Positions 10,749-20,640 of a stretch of DNA of 41,092 nt are shown here, piece after piece; position 1 is the stretch's first letter; the number at the start of each line of letters is the position of its first letter. A program made the position numbers and the translations under genes. Under the pieces are notes generated by a model, which was not told the DNA's origin, did not search any database, and saw only the letters and a program-made list of their open reading frames with translations. Source of the DNA: Isotricha intestinalis. Taxonomy: Eukaryota; Ciliophora; Litostomatea; Vestibuliferida; Isotrichidae. The stretch is from positions 1-41,092 of the forward strand of contig JAJJLU010003661.1 of the NCBI GenBank assembly GCA_023807065.1, in the 5' to 3' direction.

Positions 10749-11738
10749 TTATTCAATAGTGTTTATTGAAAATTTATATTCCAAAATTCTAAAATTCATA
10801 TCTCTTAAAATTTTAAATGAACTACATTTATCACCTAAAACAAAAAAAGTGCCATTAGTACTTTCTAAATCTTTAATATAAATGCAATTTCTATCATCTA
10901 AAAAATTAATAACAGCATGGTTTTTACTTATAGAATTATTTTTAATATTAATTTTAGAATTACTTCTTCCAATAGTTATAGGACAATCTTCATATTTATT
11001 AAAGATATAATCAACGCCTTCAACATTAATAATAATAGAATGATCATCTTCATCTTTAGGAGATGTAATAAAAATAGGAATTTTACCTACAACAAATTCT
11101 AATGAAGTTCCATAATTAATTAAAAAATCATAATCAATAACATGAAAAATTTTAAGTTCTTTATTAATAATATTCATGACAAAAAAATCTTCATTCTTAT
11201 CATATTCAATTGAAAATAAAGGATTATTTTTATTGTTTATATTATTATTATCAAAAGGAATTTTTCCTGCTGGAATATTTAATATAAAATCAATTACTAT
11301 TTTTCCATTTATATCTTCTTGTTCTCCTAAACCAAAAACACTGATTCCACTTTTTTTTATTCTATTTCCAATTTTTAATCCTATTCTATCAATATATAAT
11401 TCTTTATTCCAAAATATTTCACCAATTAATTTTAATTCAACTGTACTTAACACTTCAGTATCAAAAATTTGATTTATTGTTTCTTTTCTTTCATTAACTT
11501 TCATATTTGAAAATGATATCATTGATAAACTCTTTTCATGACTTTGATTGTTGTTTATATTAATTGAACTATTTCGTGATTTTCTTCTTTTTAATATATC
11601 ATCTTTTCCAAAAAGAATGTTATCCTTTTCTTTTCCTTGAATTACATTTATATTATTATTTATTGGAGTTATTGATATATTTTCATTTTCTTTTTCTGAG
11701 TTACAACATAAAGTAAATTTCTTTAAAAAACAAAACAT
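10749..11738 (-). CDS. Tandem FHA-domain protein with a Cys-rich N-terminus
   Basis: 329 aa, ATG to TAA. FHA domains bind phosphothreonine peptides. The C-terminal FHA is clear: ITIGRSNSKINIKNNSISKNH (about 250-271) supplies the GR, S and SxxH signature. KDLESTNGTF (about 288-297) supplies the S-x-N-G-T motif, so the phosphopeptide-binding residues are kept. An upstream region (about 125-235, with a VIDFILNI segment and an INYGTSLEFVVG strand) looks like a second, degenerate FHA fold lacking the GR, SxxH and NGT residues. This pairing resembles a double-FHA family common in ciliates, from memory. The protein begins MFCFLKKFTLCC; Cys 3, 11 and 12 next to basic residues could be S-acylated, suggesting a membrane-held signalling adaptor. 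That localisation is inferred. No kinase or other catalytic domain is present. Confidence 0.8.
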   Translation of the reverse strand: MFCFLKKFTLCCNSEKENENISITPINNNINVIQGKEKDNILFGKDDILKRRKSRNSSININNNQSHEKSLSMISFSNMKVNERKETINQIFDTEVLSTVELKLIGEIFWNKELYIDRIGLKIGNRIKKSGISVFGLGEQEDINGKIVIDFILNIPAGKIPFDNNNINNKNNPLFSIEYDKNEDFFVMNIINKELKIFHVIDYDFLINYGTSLEFVVGKIPIFITSPKDEDDHSIIINVEGVDYIFNKYEDCPITIGRSNSKINIKNNSISKNHAVINFLDDRNCIYIKDLESTNGTFFVLGDKCSSFKILRDMNFRILEYKFSINTIE

Positions 11739-11825
11739 TCTTTTTTTTAATTTTTAAATTATAAATAATATTTAGAATATAAAATATTTATTTAAAAAAG
11801 TATTTAATTTTATTTTAATATTATC

Positions 11826-14539
11826 TTATGAATTAATTCTTGTTTGAATTTGTCTATGAATTTTAGTAAGGTAATCACTGTAATTACATTCATCATTAAT
11901 TGCATCTTCAATTAATAAATTACTTAATAAAGGATTTCTAATATCATCATTTTTAAAAAAAAAAATTCTTATAGGTTGAAAATGACCAAAATTTTCTTTT
12001 CTTAATTGAGAAATAATATTTAAAATTCTAATATTTAAATCATCATCATTATCTTCACTTAAAGAATTAATTCCATTATCTATAATTTCTTGAAAAGAAT
12101 TTAATTTAAAAAGTGAATAATAAAAATCAGTATCAATTTCATCGAAAATAAAAATAGAAATATAATCACCGTCATCAATTAAAAAAGCAGAATCAAAATC
12201 AATATTATCTTTTGATAAAGATAATAAAAAAGGTTTTTGAATTATTCCAAATTTTGAATTTAATAAACCAATATTTTGAATAATATTATTTTCAGATAAT
12301 TTATCTATTTGTTCACTTTGAATATCATCAATTCTATAAAATTTAGGATATAAAAATTTTAATAAAGTATAAATTGGAATTCTCATAAATTTAAATCTTA
12401 AAGATATGATTTTATTTATATCAAAATTTTGTTTATCTTTAAAATTAACTTCTTTTAAAAGTCCTTTTTTAATAAAAGAATTAATATATAAAGGTAAGTA
12501 TCTTATACTAAAAGGAAGAATTAATTGTTGAATAGGACTGTTTACTTTTTCTTTAATTCTATAATATTTAAATGAATTTATAATTCTATCTTCTAAATTT
12601 TGTCTAACATTTGAAAAATCTGTTTTATAAGTAAGTGAAATTTCTTTTAATAAAAGAGCTTTTGTTAAAGCATCAACATCAGCATAAGAAAAAATTTTTT
12701 CAACATTATCAGTAACTTCAAAAGTACTGTTAAAAGTTCTTAAATATCTTTTATTAAAATTATCATTAAATAAACAGACAATTTGAATATTAATTTTACT
12801 TCCAATTTCAAAATTTTTATTTAATCTAAAAGAATAATAATAACAAAAATCAGGATCACAAAAACCAATTTGAAAAGCTTCTGCAATTTTTTTATTAAAA
12901 GACCCTAAAATTTCAATACAATCAATTCCACTTGTAAATCTAATCATAAATTTACAATCATTATAATTAGGTCTAGTTATTATTCTAGTTAAATCATAAT
13001 GCATTTTTTCAAAAAGAGAATTAATAATATTATTTTCATTACTATAATTATAATATTCAATATGACCACCTGTTAAATTACTAACAATAGAAAAAGTACT
13101 TAAATCATATTCATAAGACATAAAAATAAATTGATCTATGGTTATTCTATTATTATTTGCTTTTTCAGCTAAATCTAAATAAATATTATTTTGAGGATAA
13201 AATGGGTTTTTATTTTCTTTATATATTTTTTCTCTTGGAATACTTTCTCCAAAACCATGATTACAAGGATTTGAAGTAAATATTAATACTCTTCCTCCAT
13301 TTTCTAACAATGAATCAATTCCTGTTTTTATTACTGCACCTGTTGGAGTACTTATTTGATTTAATGTATTTTTTTTTTCTTTATTTTCATTTTCATTATT
13401 TAAATATTTATTTTCTATAAATAAATTTATTTTCTCAAATAATTTTTCTAATTCTTCTCTTTGCTTTTTCACATTTAAAAATAATTTTGAAGGTGAAATT
13501 GGACAAAAAGGTTTATTTAATTCTGCTAGTATTGATATTCTAATATCATTTTTTTCACAATAGAAAAAATAAATATATTTTCTATCATATAAAACAATAG
13601 AAATATAAGTTTCTTCTGCATTATTAAAGTAATCAAAATTAGTTTGAATAGAATTAAATATAAAAGAAGGTAAACCTAAATCATATGAATTTTTTTCTAT
13701 ATCAATCATAAAAATATAATGTGGTTTAAAATCATATTTTCCAATTTGAAAATCTTCAGGAGCAATAAAATCAATTGTAGGTTTATTTAATTCCTGAACT
13801 AAAGTAAATTTTTCTGTATTTAAATATTCTTCTTTAACACCATCAATAGTTAAATCAAAATCATTTTCATGATTACAAATATTACAAATAATAATTTTTT
13901 TATTTTTTTTATTATAAGTAATTTTATATTTATTATTAATATAACTACTACACTTTTGACAACGGAAAATACATTTATCACATTTAACTTTAGGAATTTT
14001 ATTTTCATATTCGGGAATTTCTGCAAAAGGTTGAACACAAATTCCAAAAAGTAAATTAGTATCATCTAATAATGTTTGATTATTTGGAATATAATTTAAA
14101 GTAGATCTTATAAATCTACAAGAAGAATTATCAGTTTCTTTAATTACATAATGTGAAGTTGAATGAGGAGGAAGAGAATTAATATTTGTTTTATAAATTG
14201 GATTTTTTTCATTATTTAAATATATTTCTTCATTATTATTTGGACGAGGAATTTGTTTTGGATTTATAGTATATTCTGATATAGGTGTTTTATGCTCTTG
14301 ACTTGTTGGATGAATATCACTTATGTATTTTTCTTCTATTTCATCTTCTAATATATTTTTTTCTTTTTCTTTTTCTAAATTGTAGTTTTTATTATTTGAT
14401 GTATTGGAGTCCAATTCATTTTTTAAAGGATTCTATTCAGTTTATATTATATTTTTACATTTTGATTGTTTTCATAATCATTTTGGTTTTCAAAAGGTTT
14501 AAATATTTTTGAAGGTGGAGGAAATGAATCGGAGGTCAT
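11826..14539 (-). CDS. SEC24: Sec24-like COPII cargo-selecting coat subunit, two exons
   Basis: Sec24 pairs with Sec23 in the inner COPII coat and picks cargo leaving the ER. The longest frame lacks an ATG at its start. A better model begins at the ATG at 14539 (27 codons, Pro-rich), removes a 26-nt intron (14433-14458, phase 0) and runs to TAA at 11826, giving 895 aa. Domains in order: a disordered Asn-rich N-terminus; the zinc finger with RCQKC (Cys about 185 and 188) and CNIC (210 and 213), followed by the usual N; the von Willebrand A-like trunk with HYIFMIDI, GGRVLIFTSNPCNHGFG and TIDQFIFMSYEYDLSTF...LTGGH; the beta-sandwich and helical regions; and a C-terminal gelsolin-like part (FLIDDGDYISIFIFDEID). 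The spacing and the INNKYKI stretch after the first Cys pair favour Sec24 over Sec23. Length is close to the family norm of about 900-1100 aa. Confidence 0.9.
14433..14458 (-). other. 26-nt spliceosomal intron in the Sec24 gene
   Basis: On the minus strand it begins GTAAAAATATAA and ends CTGAATAG. It interrupts the frame in phase 0 after codon 27 and contains an in-frame TAA. Removing it links the only nearby ATG (14539) to the Sec24 frame, which otherwise has no start codon at its upstream end. Size and ends match the 25-nt intron in the Pds5 gene. Confidence 0.8.
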
Positions 14540-14804
14540 TTTCGTTTTTGTTTGAAATAATTATTTTTTTTTTGAAATTTAACATTTGTTTTCTGCTTAT
14601 TATTTATTTAAATTAATTAAATTAAAATAAAAAATGAATCATAATTTTATGTTTTTTATAAATAATATAAAAGTTATAGATTAATAAAAGTATGAATTTA
14701 ATATTGATTATTGAATCTTTAAATAAAAAGAATATAACTATATAATTAAAAAATACAATTATTCCTGAAAATATAAAAAAAATTATTTCTCTTAAATTCT
14801 CTTA

Positions 14805-16094
14805 TTATTTATTATTATTTTGATTTTTTTCTAATTCTTTATGTATACTAATAAGATCCATAATTTTTTCATTAATTTTATCAAGTTTCATACATAAATG
14901 AGTTTCATCAGCATCTAAATCAAAATTATCATTTTTATTAACTTTTCCATCTTCTTTCATAACTTTATCATATAAATTAAAAATAGACAATTTAATTTGA
15001 TGAGTATCAGAATCTTTTTTTTGTTTTTCTTTTAAAATAGAATCAATTTCTTGTTCTAATTGTTTATTTTTATCAGTATATTCTTTAATTTCTTTTTCTA
15101 ATTGTTGTAATCTAGTATTTTGACTTTGTTTATCATTTTTTCTTCTCATTTCTTGAATTTGTCTTTTAATTTCTTCTTTTTCTTTTTCACTATCTTCAAT
15201 ATTTTTTTGAATTTCAATTTCATGATTCATTAATTGTTCAAATTTTTCTTTTAAATTATCATATAAATCATTTTGATTAGTAGTATCATTAGAATATTTA
15301 GCATTAACTTGATCAATAAATTTCTTATATATATTATAACTTTCAACATCTTTTTCTAAATTAGATAACATTTGAGTTAATCTTTCTTTATCAGCTTCTA
15401 ATTTTTTTATTTCTGCTTTATGATCTTCTTGTTCACTTTTAATTGCTTTTATTTGTTCAATTGCTTTTTCTCTTTCTTTTTCTTTTTCAGCAGCATCTTT
15501 TTTTCTTTCATTAAATAATATATTAAATTGTTCTACTAATTTTCTACATGATTCTTGTTTTTCTTTTAATTCACTATTATCTTGTTGTTTTAATTCATTT
15601 AATTTTTCTTCTATTTCTTGATTTTCTTTCTGCATTCTTAATAATTCTTCATCACGATTTACTTGTTTAATATCATTTACTTTTTGTTTAAATTGTTCTA
15701 ATTCTTCAAATATTTTTTCTGAATTTTTAGGAATTTTATTTGTTTGTTTTAAATCTTTAAAATATTGTTCATCTAATTTTCTTGTTATTTGATCTATTTT
15801 AAATTTATGAGGTAAAACTCCTTCAGGTGGCTTTTTTGTTTTTATTTTTTTTGGAACTGACGATGCTTTCGGAGATTCATTTTCCAGTTGTTCTTGAATA
15901 AATTTTGAATCTGATAAAAATTGCTTTGTTAATTTCGATTCTACACCATTTAAATCATCTTCTAACATTTTTTCATGAATTTTTTGTAATTTTTCACGAT
16001 CTTCATTTCCTATTTCTTCAATATTTTGATTTTCTATTTCTTTAATGTTTTCAGTTGATTTTTCTAAATTTTCCTCTTTGTTGTCTTCTTCCAT
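14805..16094 (-). CDS. Coiled-coil protein, DUF4200/CCDC42-like (probable ciliary axoneme component)
   Basis: 429 aa, ATG to TAA. Residues about 130-360 are almost continuous heptad-rich coiled coil (Glu/Lys/Gln). The most telling segment is VESYNIYKKFIDQVN (about 250-264). It is followed by a spacer and LYDNLKEKFEQLMNHEIEIQ, the pattern of the DUF4200 family (CCDC42, CFAP73, CFAP100), where a Y-x-x-Y/F-L-x-x-V turn precedes an R/K-Y/F-x-x-L helix. The C-terminal SIFNLYDKVM helix also fits. Family members are structural parts of flagella and basal bodies, so the call implies a ciliated organism. Taxilin-type coiled-coil proteins are the main alternative. The start codon lies 132 bp from the divergent transporter gene. 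Confidence 0.6.
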   Translation of the reverse strand: MEEDNKEENLEKSTENIKEIENQNIEEIGNEDREKLQKIHEKMLEDDLNGVESKLTKQFLSDSKFIQEQLENESPKASSVPKKIKTKKPPEGVLPHKFKIDQITRKLDEQYFKDLKQTNKIPKNSEKIFEELEQFKQKVNDIKQVNRDEELLRMQKENQEIEEKLNELKQQDNSELKEKQESCRKLVEQFNILFNERKKDAAEKEKEREKAIEQIKAIKSEQEDHKAEIKKLEADKERLTQMLSNLEKDVESYNIYKKFIDQVNAKYSNDTTNQNDLYDNLKEKFEQLMNHEIEIQKNIEDSEKEKEEIKRQIQEMRRKNDKQSQNTRLQQLEKEIKEYTDKNKQLEQEIDSILKEKQKKDSDTHQIKLSIFNLYDKVMKEDGKVNKNDNFDLDADETHLCMKLDKINEKIMDLISIHKELEKNQNNNK

Positions 16095-16226
16095 TTATTT
16101 TTTATACAGGGTGTTTAAATATTATATAAAATATATATGAAATATAATATAAAAAATATAACTTATAACCTTAAAAAAATAATATAATAAAATTTCCTCC
16201 TTCTTATAAATAATAAAAATAAAAAA
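16095..16226. promoter_or_regulatory. Divergent promoter region
   Basis: A 132-bp AT-rich spacer between two head-to-head start codons: the coiled-coil gene on the minus strand and the ENT transporter on the plus strand. Both 5' UTRs and both promoters must lie here. Many TATATA-like stretches occur, none distinctive. It also marks the change from minus-strand genes to mostly plus-strand genes. Confidence 0.5.
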
Positions 16227-17450
16227 ATGGCAGAAGCTTCAGAAAGTGAATTAAAATCAATAGAATCTGGTTTTTTATTTTTAGGAATAGGTTCTCTTCT
16301 TCCATGGAATGCAATAATTTCAAATTTAGATTTTTTAATATATTATCAAAAAGAATTTCATCCAGAAATAACATTTCCAAACATGAATTTTATTTTAAAT
16401 TTAGGAATACAATTTCTTTTATTATCAACTAAAAAAATATTTAAATATAAAACTCAAATATATACATCATTATTAATATTTTTAATTAATTTAATTTTAC
16501 TTCCAATAACAACAATATATATAAAAGGTATTTTAGGTTTTAGAATAAATTGTATAATAATGTTATTAAATGGAGTATCAAATGCATTAATTTCTTCTTC
16601 AATATTTGGTTTAGTTTCTTTTTTTCCTATAAAATGTTTAATTTCTTTATCAATGGGACAAGGACTTGCAGGAATATTAATGAATGTTTTAAGATATATT
16701 ATCTTAATTTTTTTTGGTGATAATGAAAAAAATATTAATTTTTCTTCTTATATTTTTTTCACTGTTTCTGCTTTTATTATGTTAATTACTATATTTAAAT
16801 TCCATTCTATTTATAAAAAAAAATATTTTCAAAATAAATTAAAACTTGCTGGAGAAGATATTAATCAAGATTTTGAAAATGAAAGTATTGATGAACCTCT
16901 TAAAATTCCTGATAAAGAAAATAAAAAAGAAGAATTTTCTATATTATATGTTGTATTTAAAATTATTGGAATTAATTTAATGATCATATATTGTTTTGTT
17001 ATTACTTTCACATTATTCCCTGGAGCTTCAATTAAACCAAATTTATTTAATTTATCAATGGGATGGAAAATAAATACAATAATATTTATATTTAATTTAT
17101 TTGATACAATAGGAAGAAAATCACTTTCTTATATAAATCCATCAAAATGTATTTTATATTCTTTTTCATTTTTAAGAACAATTTTATTATTTACTTTTCC
17201 TTTAGTTTGTTATTGTGAAAATCATAAAATATTAGATAATAATATAATTTCAATATTATTAATTATTAATGTTATTCTACTTTCAATTTCAAATGGTTTT
17301 TTAAGTTCTTTATGTTTTGCTCTTGGTCCTGAACAAGTAGAAGGAGAAATGAAAGGAAAAGCAGGTTCAAGTGTTTCTTTATGTTTAAGTTTCGGTATTT
17401 TCTTAGGCACTTTTGGTGCTATGATTATGCAAAAATATACTTCTATTTAA
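16227..17450 (+). CDS. Equilibrative nucleoside transporter (ENT/SLC29 family)
   Basis: 407 aa with about 11 hydrophobic segments, the usual ENT topology and length. The diagnostic first helix carries GIGSLLPWNAII (about residues 20-31), the conserved P-W-N of ENTs. A later pair of helices holds SMGQGLAGILMNVLRY (about 141-156), matching the G-Q-x-x-A-G motif. The region after the large cytoplasmic loop holds IFNLFDTIGR (about 287-296), matching N-x-x-D-x-x-G-R. The charged central loop (about 205-238) is typical. The final helix GTFGAMIMQKY ends the protein. It should move nucleosides or nucleobases across the plasma or an internal membrane. Many parasitic and anaerobic protists depend on purine salvage, but the substrate cannot be read here. 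It is divergent with the coiled-coil gene, with 132 bp between starts. Confidence 0.9.
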   Translation: MAEASESELKSIESGFLFLGIGSLLPWNAIISNLDFLIYYQKEFHPEITFPNMNFILNLGIQFLLLSTKKIFKYKTQIYTSLLIFLINLILLPITTIYIKGILGFRINCIIMLLNGVSNALISSSIFGLVSFFPIKCLISLSMGQGLAGILMNVLRYIILIFFGDNEKNINFSSYIFFTVSAFIMLITIFKFHSIYKKKYFQNKLKLAGEDINQDFENESIDEPLKIPDKENKKEEFSILYVVFKIIGINLMIIYCFVITFTLFPGASIKPNLFNLSMGWKINTIIFIFNLFDTIGRKSLSYINPSKCILYSFSFLRTILLFTFPLVCYCENHKILDNNIISILLIINVILLSISNGFLSSLCFALGPEQVEGEMKGKAGSSVSLCLSFGIFLGTFGAMIMQKYTSI

Positions 17451-17965
17451 TTTTTTTTTATTTAAAAATTAATTTATAAAATATTCGGTAAATTAATTTT
17501 TATTTTCTATAAGTTTAGAGTTTAATTGGTAGAATTATTATTTTTTTTATTAGTTTTTATATATCTTATAAAAAAGAAATATTTTATGTATTTTTCTTCG
17601 ATTAAAGTCTAATATATTTACAGCCAAAAACAAAATATCCTTATTAAGGAAAAATATTCTATAAAATATTATATACATGGGTTTTGTAATCTTTTGAAAA
17701 ATAAATAATAATAAAAATCATAAAAATAACTAATAATTTTTCAAGCAAAAAAAAAAAATTTGAAAAGAAAAAAAGTTTGAGTTTTTTTGAGTAATTAAAA
17801 TAAAATAATTAATTTAATAAATGACGATTAACAATACTTTAACTCAGATAATGAATAAAAAATATAAATTATATCAATTGAAAAACTAATTAAAGAATTA
17901 TATATATTGTATTAATTTATATCTTTTTATTTCTTTATTTACACATTTAAAATACAGATAGCTTT
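17451..17965. other. Convergent intergenic region
   Basis: Lies between the 3' ends of the transporter (plus) and the small acidic gene (minus). AT-rich, no convincing frame. A stretch near 17511-17535 (TTTAATTGGTAGA) recalls a tRNA D-arm but has no partner arms. Confidence 0.5.
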
Positions 17966-18371
17966 TTAGTTATTTTTTGATGAAATATCTTTTTCTTTAT
18001 TATTATTATTTATTTTCTTTGAGGTAATGTTCGAAAAATGTATTAAATTATTTAAATTTTGAACTCTATTACTAATCTTTTCTTTTTTATTAAAACTACT
18101 CTTATTACTATCCCCATTATTATTATTAATAACTGATTTAAATTTTGTTTCAATTGAACATTCAAAAATTTCATTTTCAATTTCATCTTCTTCTTTCTCT
18201 TTCTCTTTCTCCTTCTCCTTCTCCTTTTCTTTCTCTTTAACTTCCTCTTTATCTTTGTCTTTTTCTTCTTTTTTATCATCTTCTAATTCAACAACATTAA
18301 CTTCAAGATTTTCATTTCTTTTCTATATTATTATATATTGTTTATTACTTATAACTAACACAAACTCCCAT
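17966..18371 (-). CDS. Small acidic Glu/Lys-repeat protein with an N-myristoylation signal, two exons
   Basis: Not a single open frame. Exon 1 at 18371-18349 encodes MGVCVSYK (last codon split) and exon 2 runs from 18317 to TAA at 17966, giving 124 aa. The N-terminus has Gly2, Ser6 and Lys8, the classic N-myristoyltransferase pattern, plus Cys4 for S-acylation, so membrane anchoring is likely. The body has an acidic block (VELEDD), a KEKEKE repeat tract encoded by GAG/AAA-rich DNA, then an Asn/Ser/Lys-rich tail. I recognise no domain. The splice is uncertain. A 26-nt intron ending TATAG (18323-18348) would give a stop after 20 codons, whereas using the next AG (AAAAG, intron 18318-18348, 31 nt) keeps the long acidic frame. 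A different first exon is possible. The neighbouring frame, which gives a pure Lys/Arg run, is judged spurious. Confidence 0.5.
18318..18348 (-). other. Probable 31-nt intron in the acidic gene (or 26 nt with an earlier AG)
   Basis: Minus-strand sequence begins GTAATAAAC and passes a typical ATATAG at 18323 before a second AG at 18318. Only the second acceptor keeps the long reading frame after the MGVCVSYK exon. Confidence 0.4.
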
Positions 18372-19111
18372 ATTTATGTAAAATTAATAGTATTTTTATT
18401 TTTAATAGCTAAAAGAATTATAATATAATAAAACAATATATTATAATTTTAATTGTATAATATTTAAAAAAAGAAAATAGAATGTATTAATTAATTATAA
18501 CAAGGTTAATTTTAATATTTTTTCCTACTTTTTTTCTTTTTATACTAAAAGTTATTTATTTTAAACATTAAAGATAAAAATAAATTAATAAAAAAAATTT
18601 TTAAAATCAATGAGTATATTTTATTAAATAAAAATTTTTGAAATATTATTTTTCAAGAATCATTAAAATTAAGTCAAGATGATTTATAAAATACGTCAGA
18701 GTAATAGAATATTTGAAGTTTAAATGTTACATAAAAATTTCAATTAAAATGAAAATTTTTTTTTGAATATTTTTATAGAAAATAAGTATTAATTATTAAA
18801 TATAATTTAGGTAATTTAAATAAAAAAAAATTAATATAAATTATAAAAAAAGAAGTTTCACAAAATATTAATCAAAAAATAACAAATATTCCTTTAGTTT
18901 CCAACTAATAAATTATAATGAAGATATTATTTTTTTAATTTAAAAACAATTATTTACTTTTAAATTTATAATTTAAATGGTTTTATCAGTACTTTTCAAT
19001 AATTGATATGAAATTATAATATTACAAATTAACAATTATTATAAATAAAAACTTAATGTTTTCAAAACAAGAATAAAATTAATAAAAGCATTAATTATTA
19101 AATAATTTTAA
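18372..19111. other. Divergent intergenic region, no gene seen
   Basis: 740 bp of AT-rich DNA between the start of the acidic gene (minus) and the cyclin-like gene (plus). Short protein-like pieces appear (around 18840-18930) but are broken by stops in every frame. Both promoters must lie here. Confidence 0.5.
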
Positions 19112-20485
19112 ATGTCAAAAAATCAAAGACAAAAAAAAGAAAAATGCCAACATACTATTATATCTAATATAAAAAACTCAAAATATACATTTTGTGAAAA
19201 TTGTGGTGGAATAATAATGAAAGAAAATTCAAAATTATATTATACAATAAAGCCTAAATCTATGGAAAAAAAATTAAATGAAGATCCAATAAAAATTTTC
19301 GAAACAATGTCAAAACGAAGTCCAATAACAATTGATTATCATTCGATTCAAAATTCTCATTTAAAAAAAAGAAAAAGTGTAATGGCAAATTTACAAAAAT
19401 TAAGTATTAAAATGAAATATTCAGATTCAACTTTTTATAAAGCTTTAAATTACTTAGATAATACAATGAGAAAAATAGTAGATATAAATTCTAAACAAAT
19501 TTTATATTTAACTGTTGGTTTTTTTATTATTTCCGGAAAATATAATGAAAATGATATTTTTGAACCTGATTTAAATGATTTAATTCAATTCAATGAAAAA
19601 CATATTCTTCAAGTTGAAGAAATTTTAAGATATGAAATTATTTGCTTACAATTAATTGATTATGATTTAATTAATTATTCTACTTATGATTGGTTAATGA
19701 TTCTTTTTTCAAATGGTTTTATTTTTGAAGAAGAAATTAAAAATTTACCTTTCAATAGTATTAATAATCTTTATAATTATATTAAAAAAACTTTAGCTTT
19801 AATTACTTCAAAACCTCTTTTTATTAAGTATAATCCTTTTAAAATTGCTTTTAGTTTAATTCAAATTGGAAGAGAAGAATTTATACATGAAGAAGAAGGA
19901 AAGTATTTTAATTTTATTAAAGATTTATACAAAATTAAATTTAGTGATTATGAAAATTGTTATAAGGATATAAAAACTGAAATTATTAATTCAAAAAATA
20001 AACACTCAATGAACATTATAGATGATAAGTTAAATTCAGATTTAAAAAATAGTTCTTCAAATCAATTAATAACAATCAATAAAGAATTTATACCAAATTT
20101 AGAAACTAAAAACTTTGAAAGAGAAAATATTCCTTTATTTTTTAAAAATAATGAAGATGACAATATTAATCCTAATATAAATGAAGATAAAGAAAACTTT
20201 AAAAGAGGAAAGAGTAAAACAAAAACAGTTAAAATAGATTGTAAAATTGATTTTCTTAATAAGGATGATGATTCTAAGAGCAAAAATGATTTTGTTAATG
20301 ATATTAATAAAATTTCAAGTAAAGGTACTTTCAGTGAGAATCATGTTGTAATCAGAAGATTAACTAAATTATCTGGAACTGTACTTGTTAATGAAGAAGA
20401 AGGAAAAATTATTTCAAATACTATTAAGGAAAATATGAAAGAAAATCAGAATTCTGAAAGTGATAAAAATGATAATTTATTTTAA
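19112..20485 (+). CDS. Cyclin-fold protein with an N-terminal zinc-binding motif
   Basis: 457 aa, ATG to TAA. Residues about 110-215 show a cyclin N-terminal fold. KQILYLTVGFFIISGKYNE matches the helix with A/S-x-K-Y/F-x-E that holds the CDK-contacting Lys. FEPDLNDL matches the P-x-x-x-D-L turn, and VEEILRYEIICLQLIDYDL matches E-x-x-I-L-x-x-L-x-x-x-L. A second helical part follows (about 190-290). The N-terminus carries KCQH (Cys12, His14) and CENCGG (Cys30, Cys33), a likely zinc ribbon, unusual for a cell-cycle cyclin and closer to cyclin-like proteins of protists. The C-terminal 170 residues are charged, low complexity and Ser/Asn rich. A TFIIB-like factor (zinc ribbon plus cyclin folds) is the main alternative, but the single clear cyclin fold and MxE-type helix fit a cyclin better. 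It probably binds a CDK. Confidence 0.62.
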   Translation: MSKNQRQKKEKCQHTIISNIKNSKYTFCENCGGIIMKENSKLYYTIKPKSMEKKLNEDPIKIFETMSKRSPITIDYHSIQNSHLKKRKSVMANLQKLSIKMKYSDSTFYKALNYLDNTMRKIVDINSKQILYLTVGFFIISGKYNENDIFEPDLNDLIQFNEKHILQVEEILRYEIICLQLIDYDLINYSTYDWLMILFSNGFIFEEEIKNLPFNSINNLYNYIKKTLALITSKPLFIKYNPFKIAFSLIQIGREEFIHEEEGKYFNFIKDLYKIKFSDYENCYKDIKTEIINSKNKHSMNIIDDKLNSDLKNSSSNQLITINKEFIPNLETKNFERENIPLFFKNNEDDNINPNINEDKENFKRGKSKTKTVKIDCKIDFLNKDDDSKSKNDFVNDINKISSKGTFSENHVVIRRLTKLSGTVLVNEEEGKIISNTIKENMKENQNSESDKNDNLF

Positions 20486-20640
20486 CAATTTAAATTACTT
20501 TTTAAAGATTAATTTTGGATAATCTTTAAGAACAATTTTGTATATAATTTATAAATTATAATTAATTCTAAGAATATTTAATTATATATTTAAGAATTGT
20601 CATAATAATTGAAATATTTTAATTCAAAAAAAAAATAAAA

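Noticed and set aside
863..14512. Small plus-strand frames inside minus-strand genes (863-1087, 5900-6112, 10917-11102, 11176-11472, 13869-14054, 14285-14512)
   Set aside because: Antisense shadows of Pds5, the B-box gene, the FHA protein and Sec24 in AT-rich DNA; no family features.
17511..17590. Possible tRNA (D-arm-like TTTAATTGGTAGA)
   Set aside because: No matching acceptor stem, anticodon arm or T-arm (no GGTTC-like sequence) within range.
18052..18279. Lys/Arg-run frame of 75 codons on the minus strand
   Set aside because: Shadow of the GAG/AAA repeat that encodes the acidic KE tract in another frame; that frame splices to a plausible start and is preferred.
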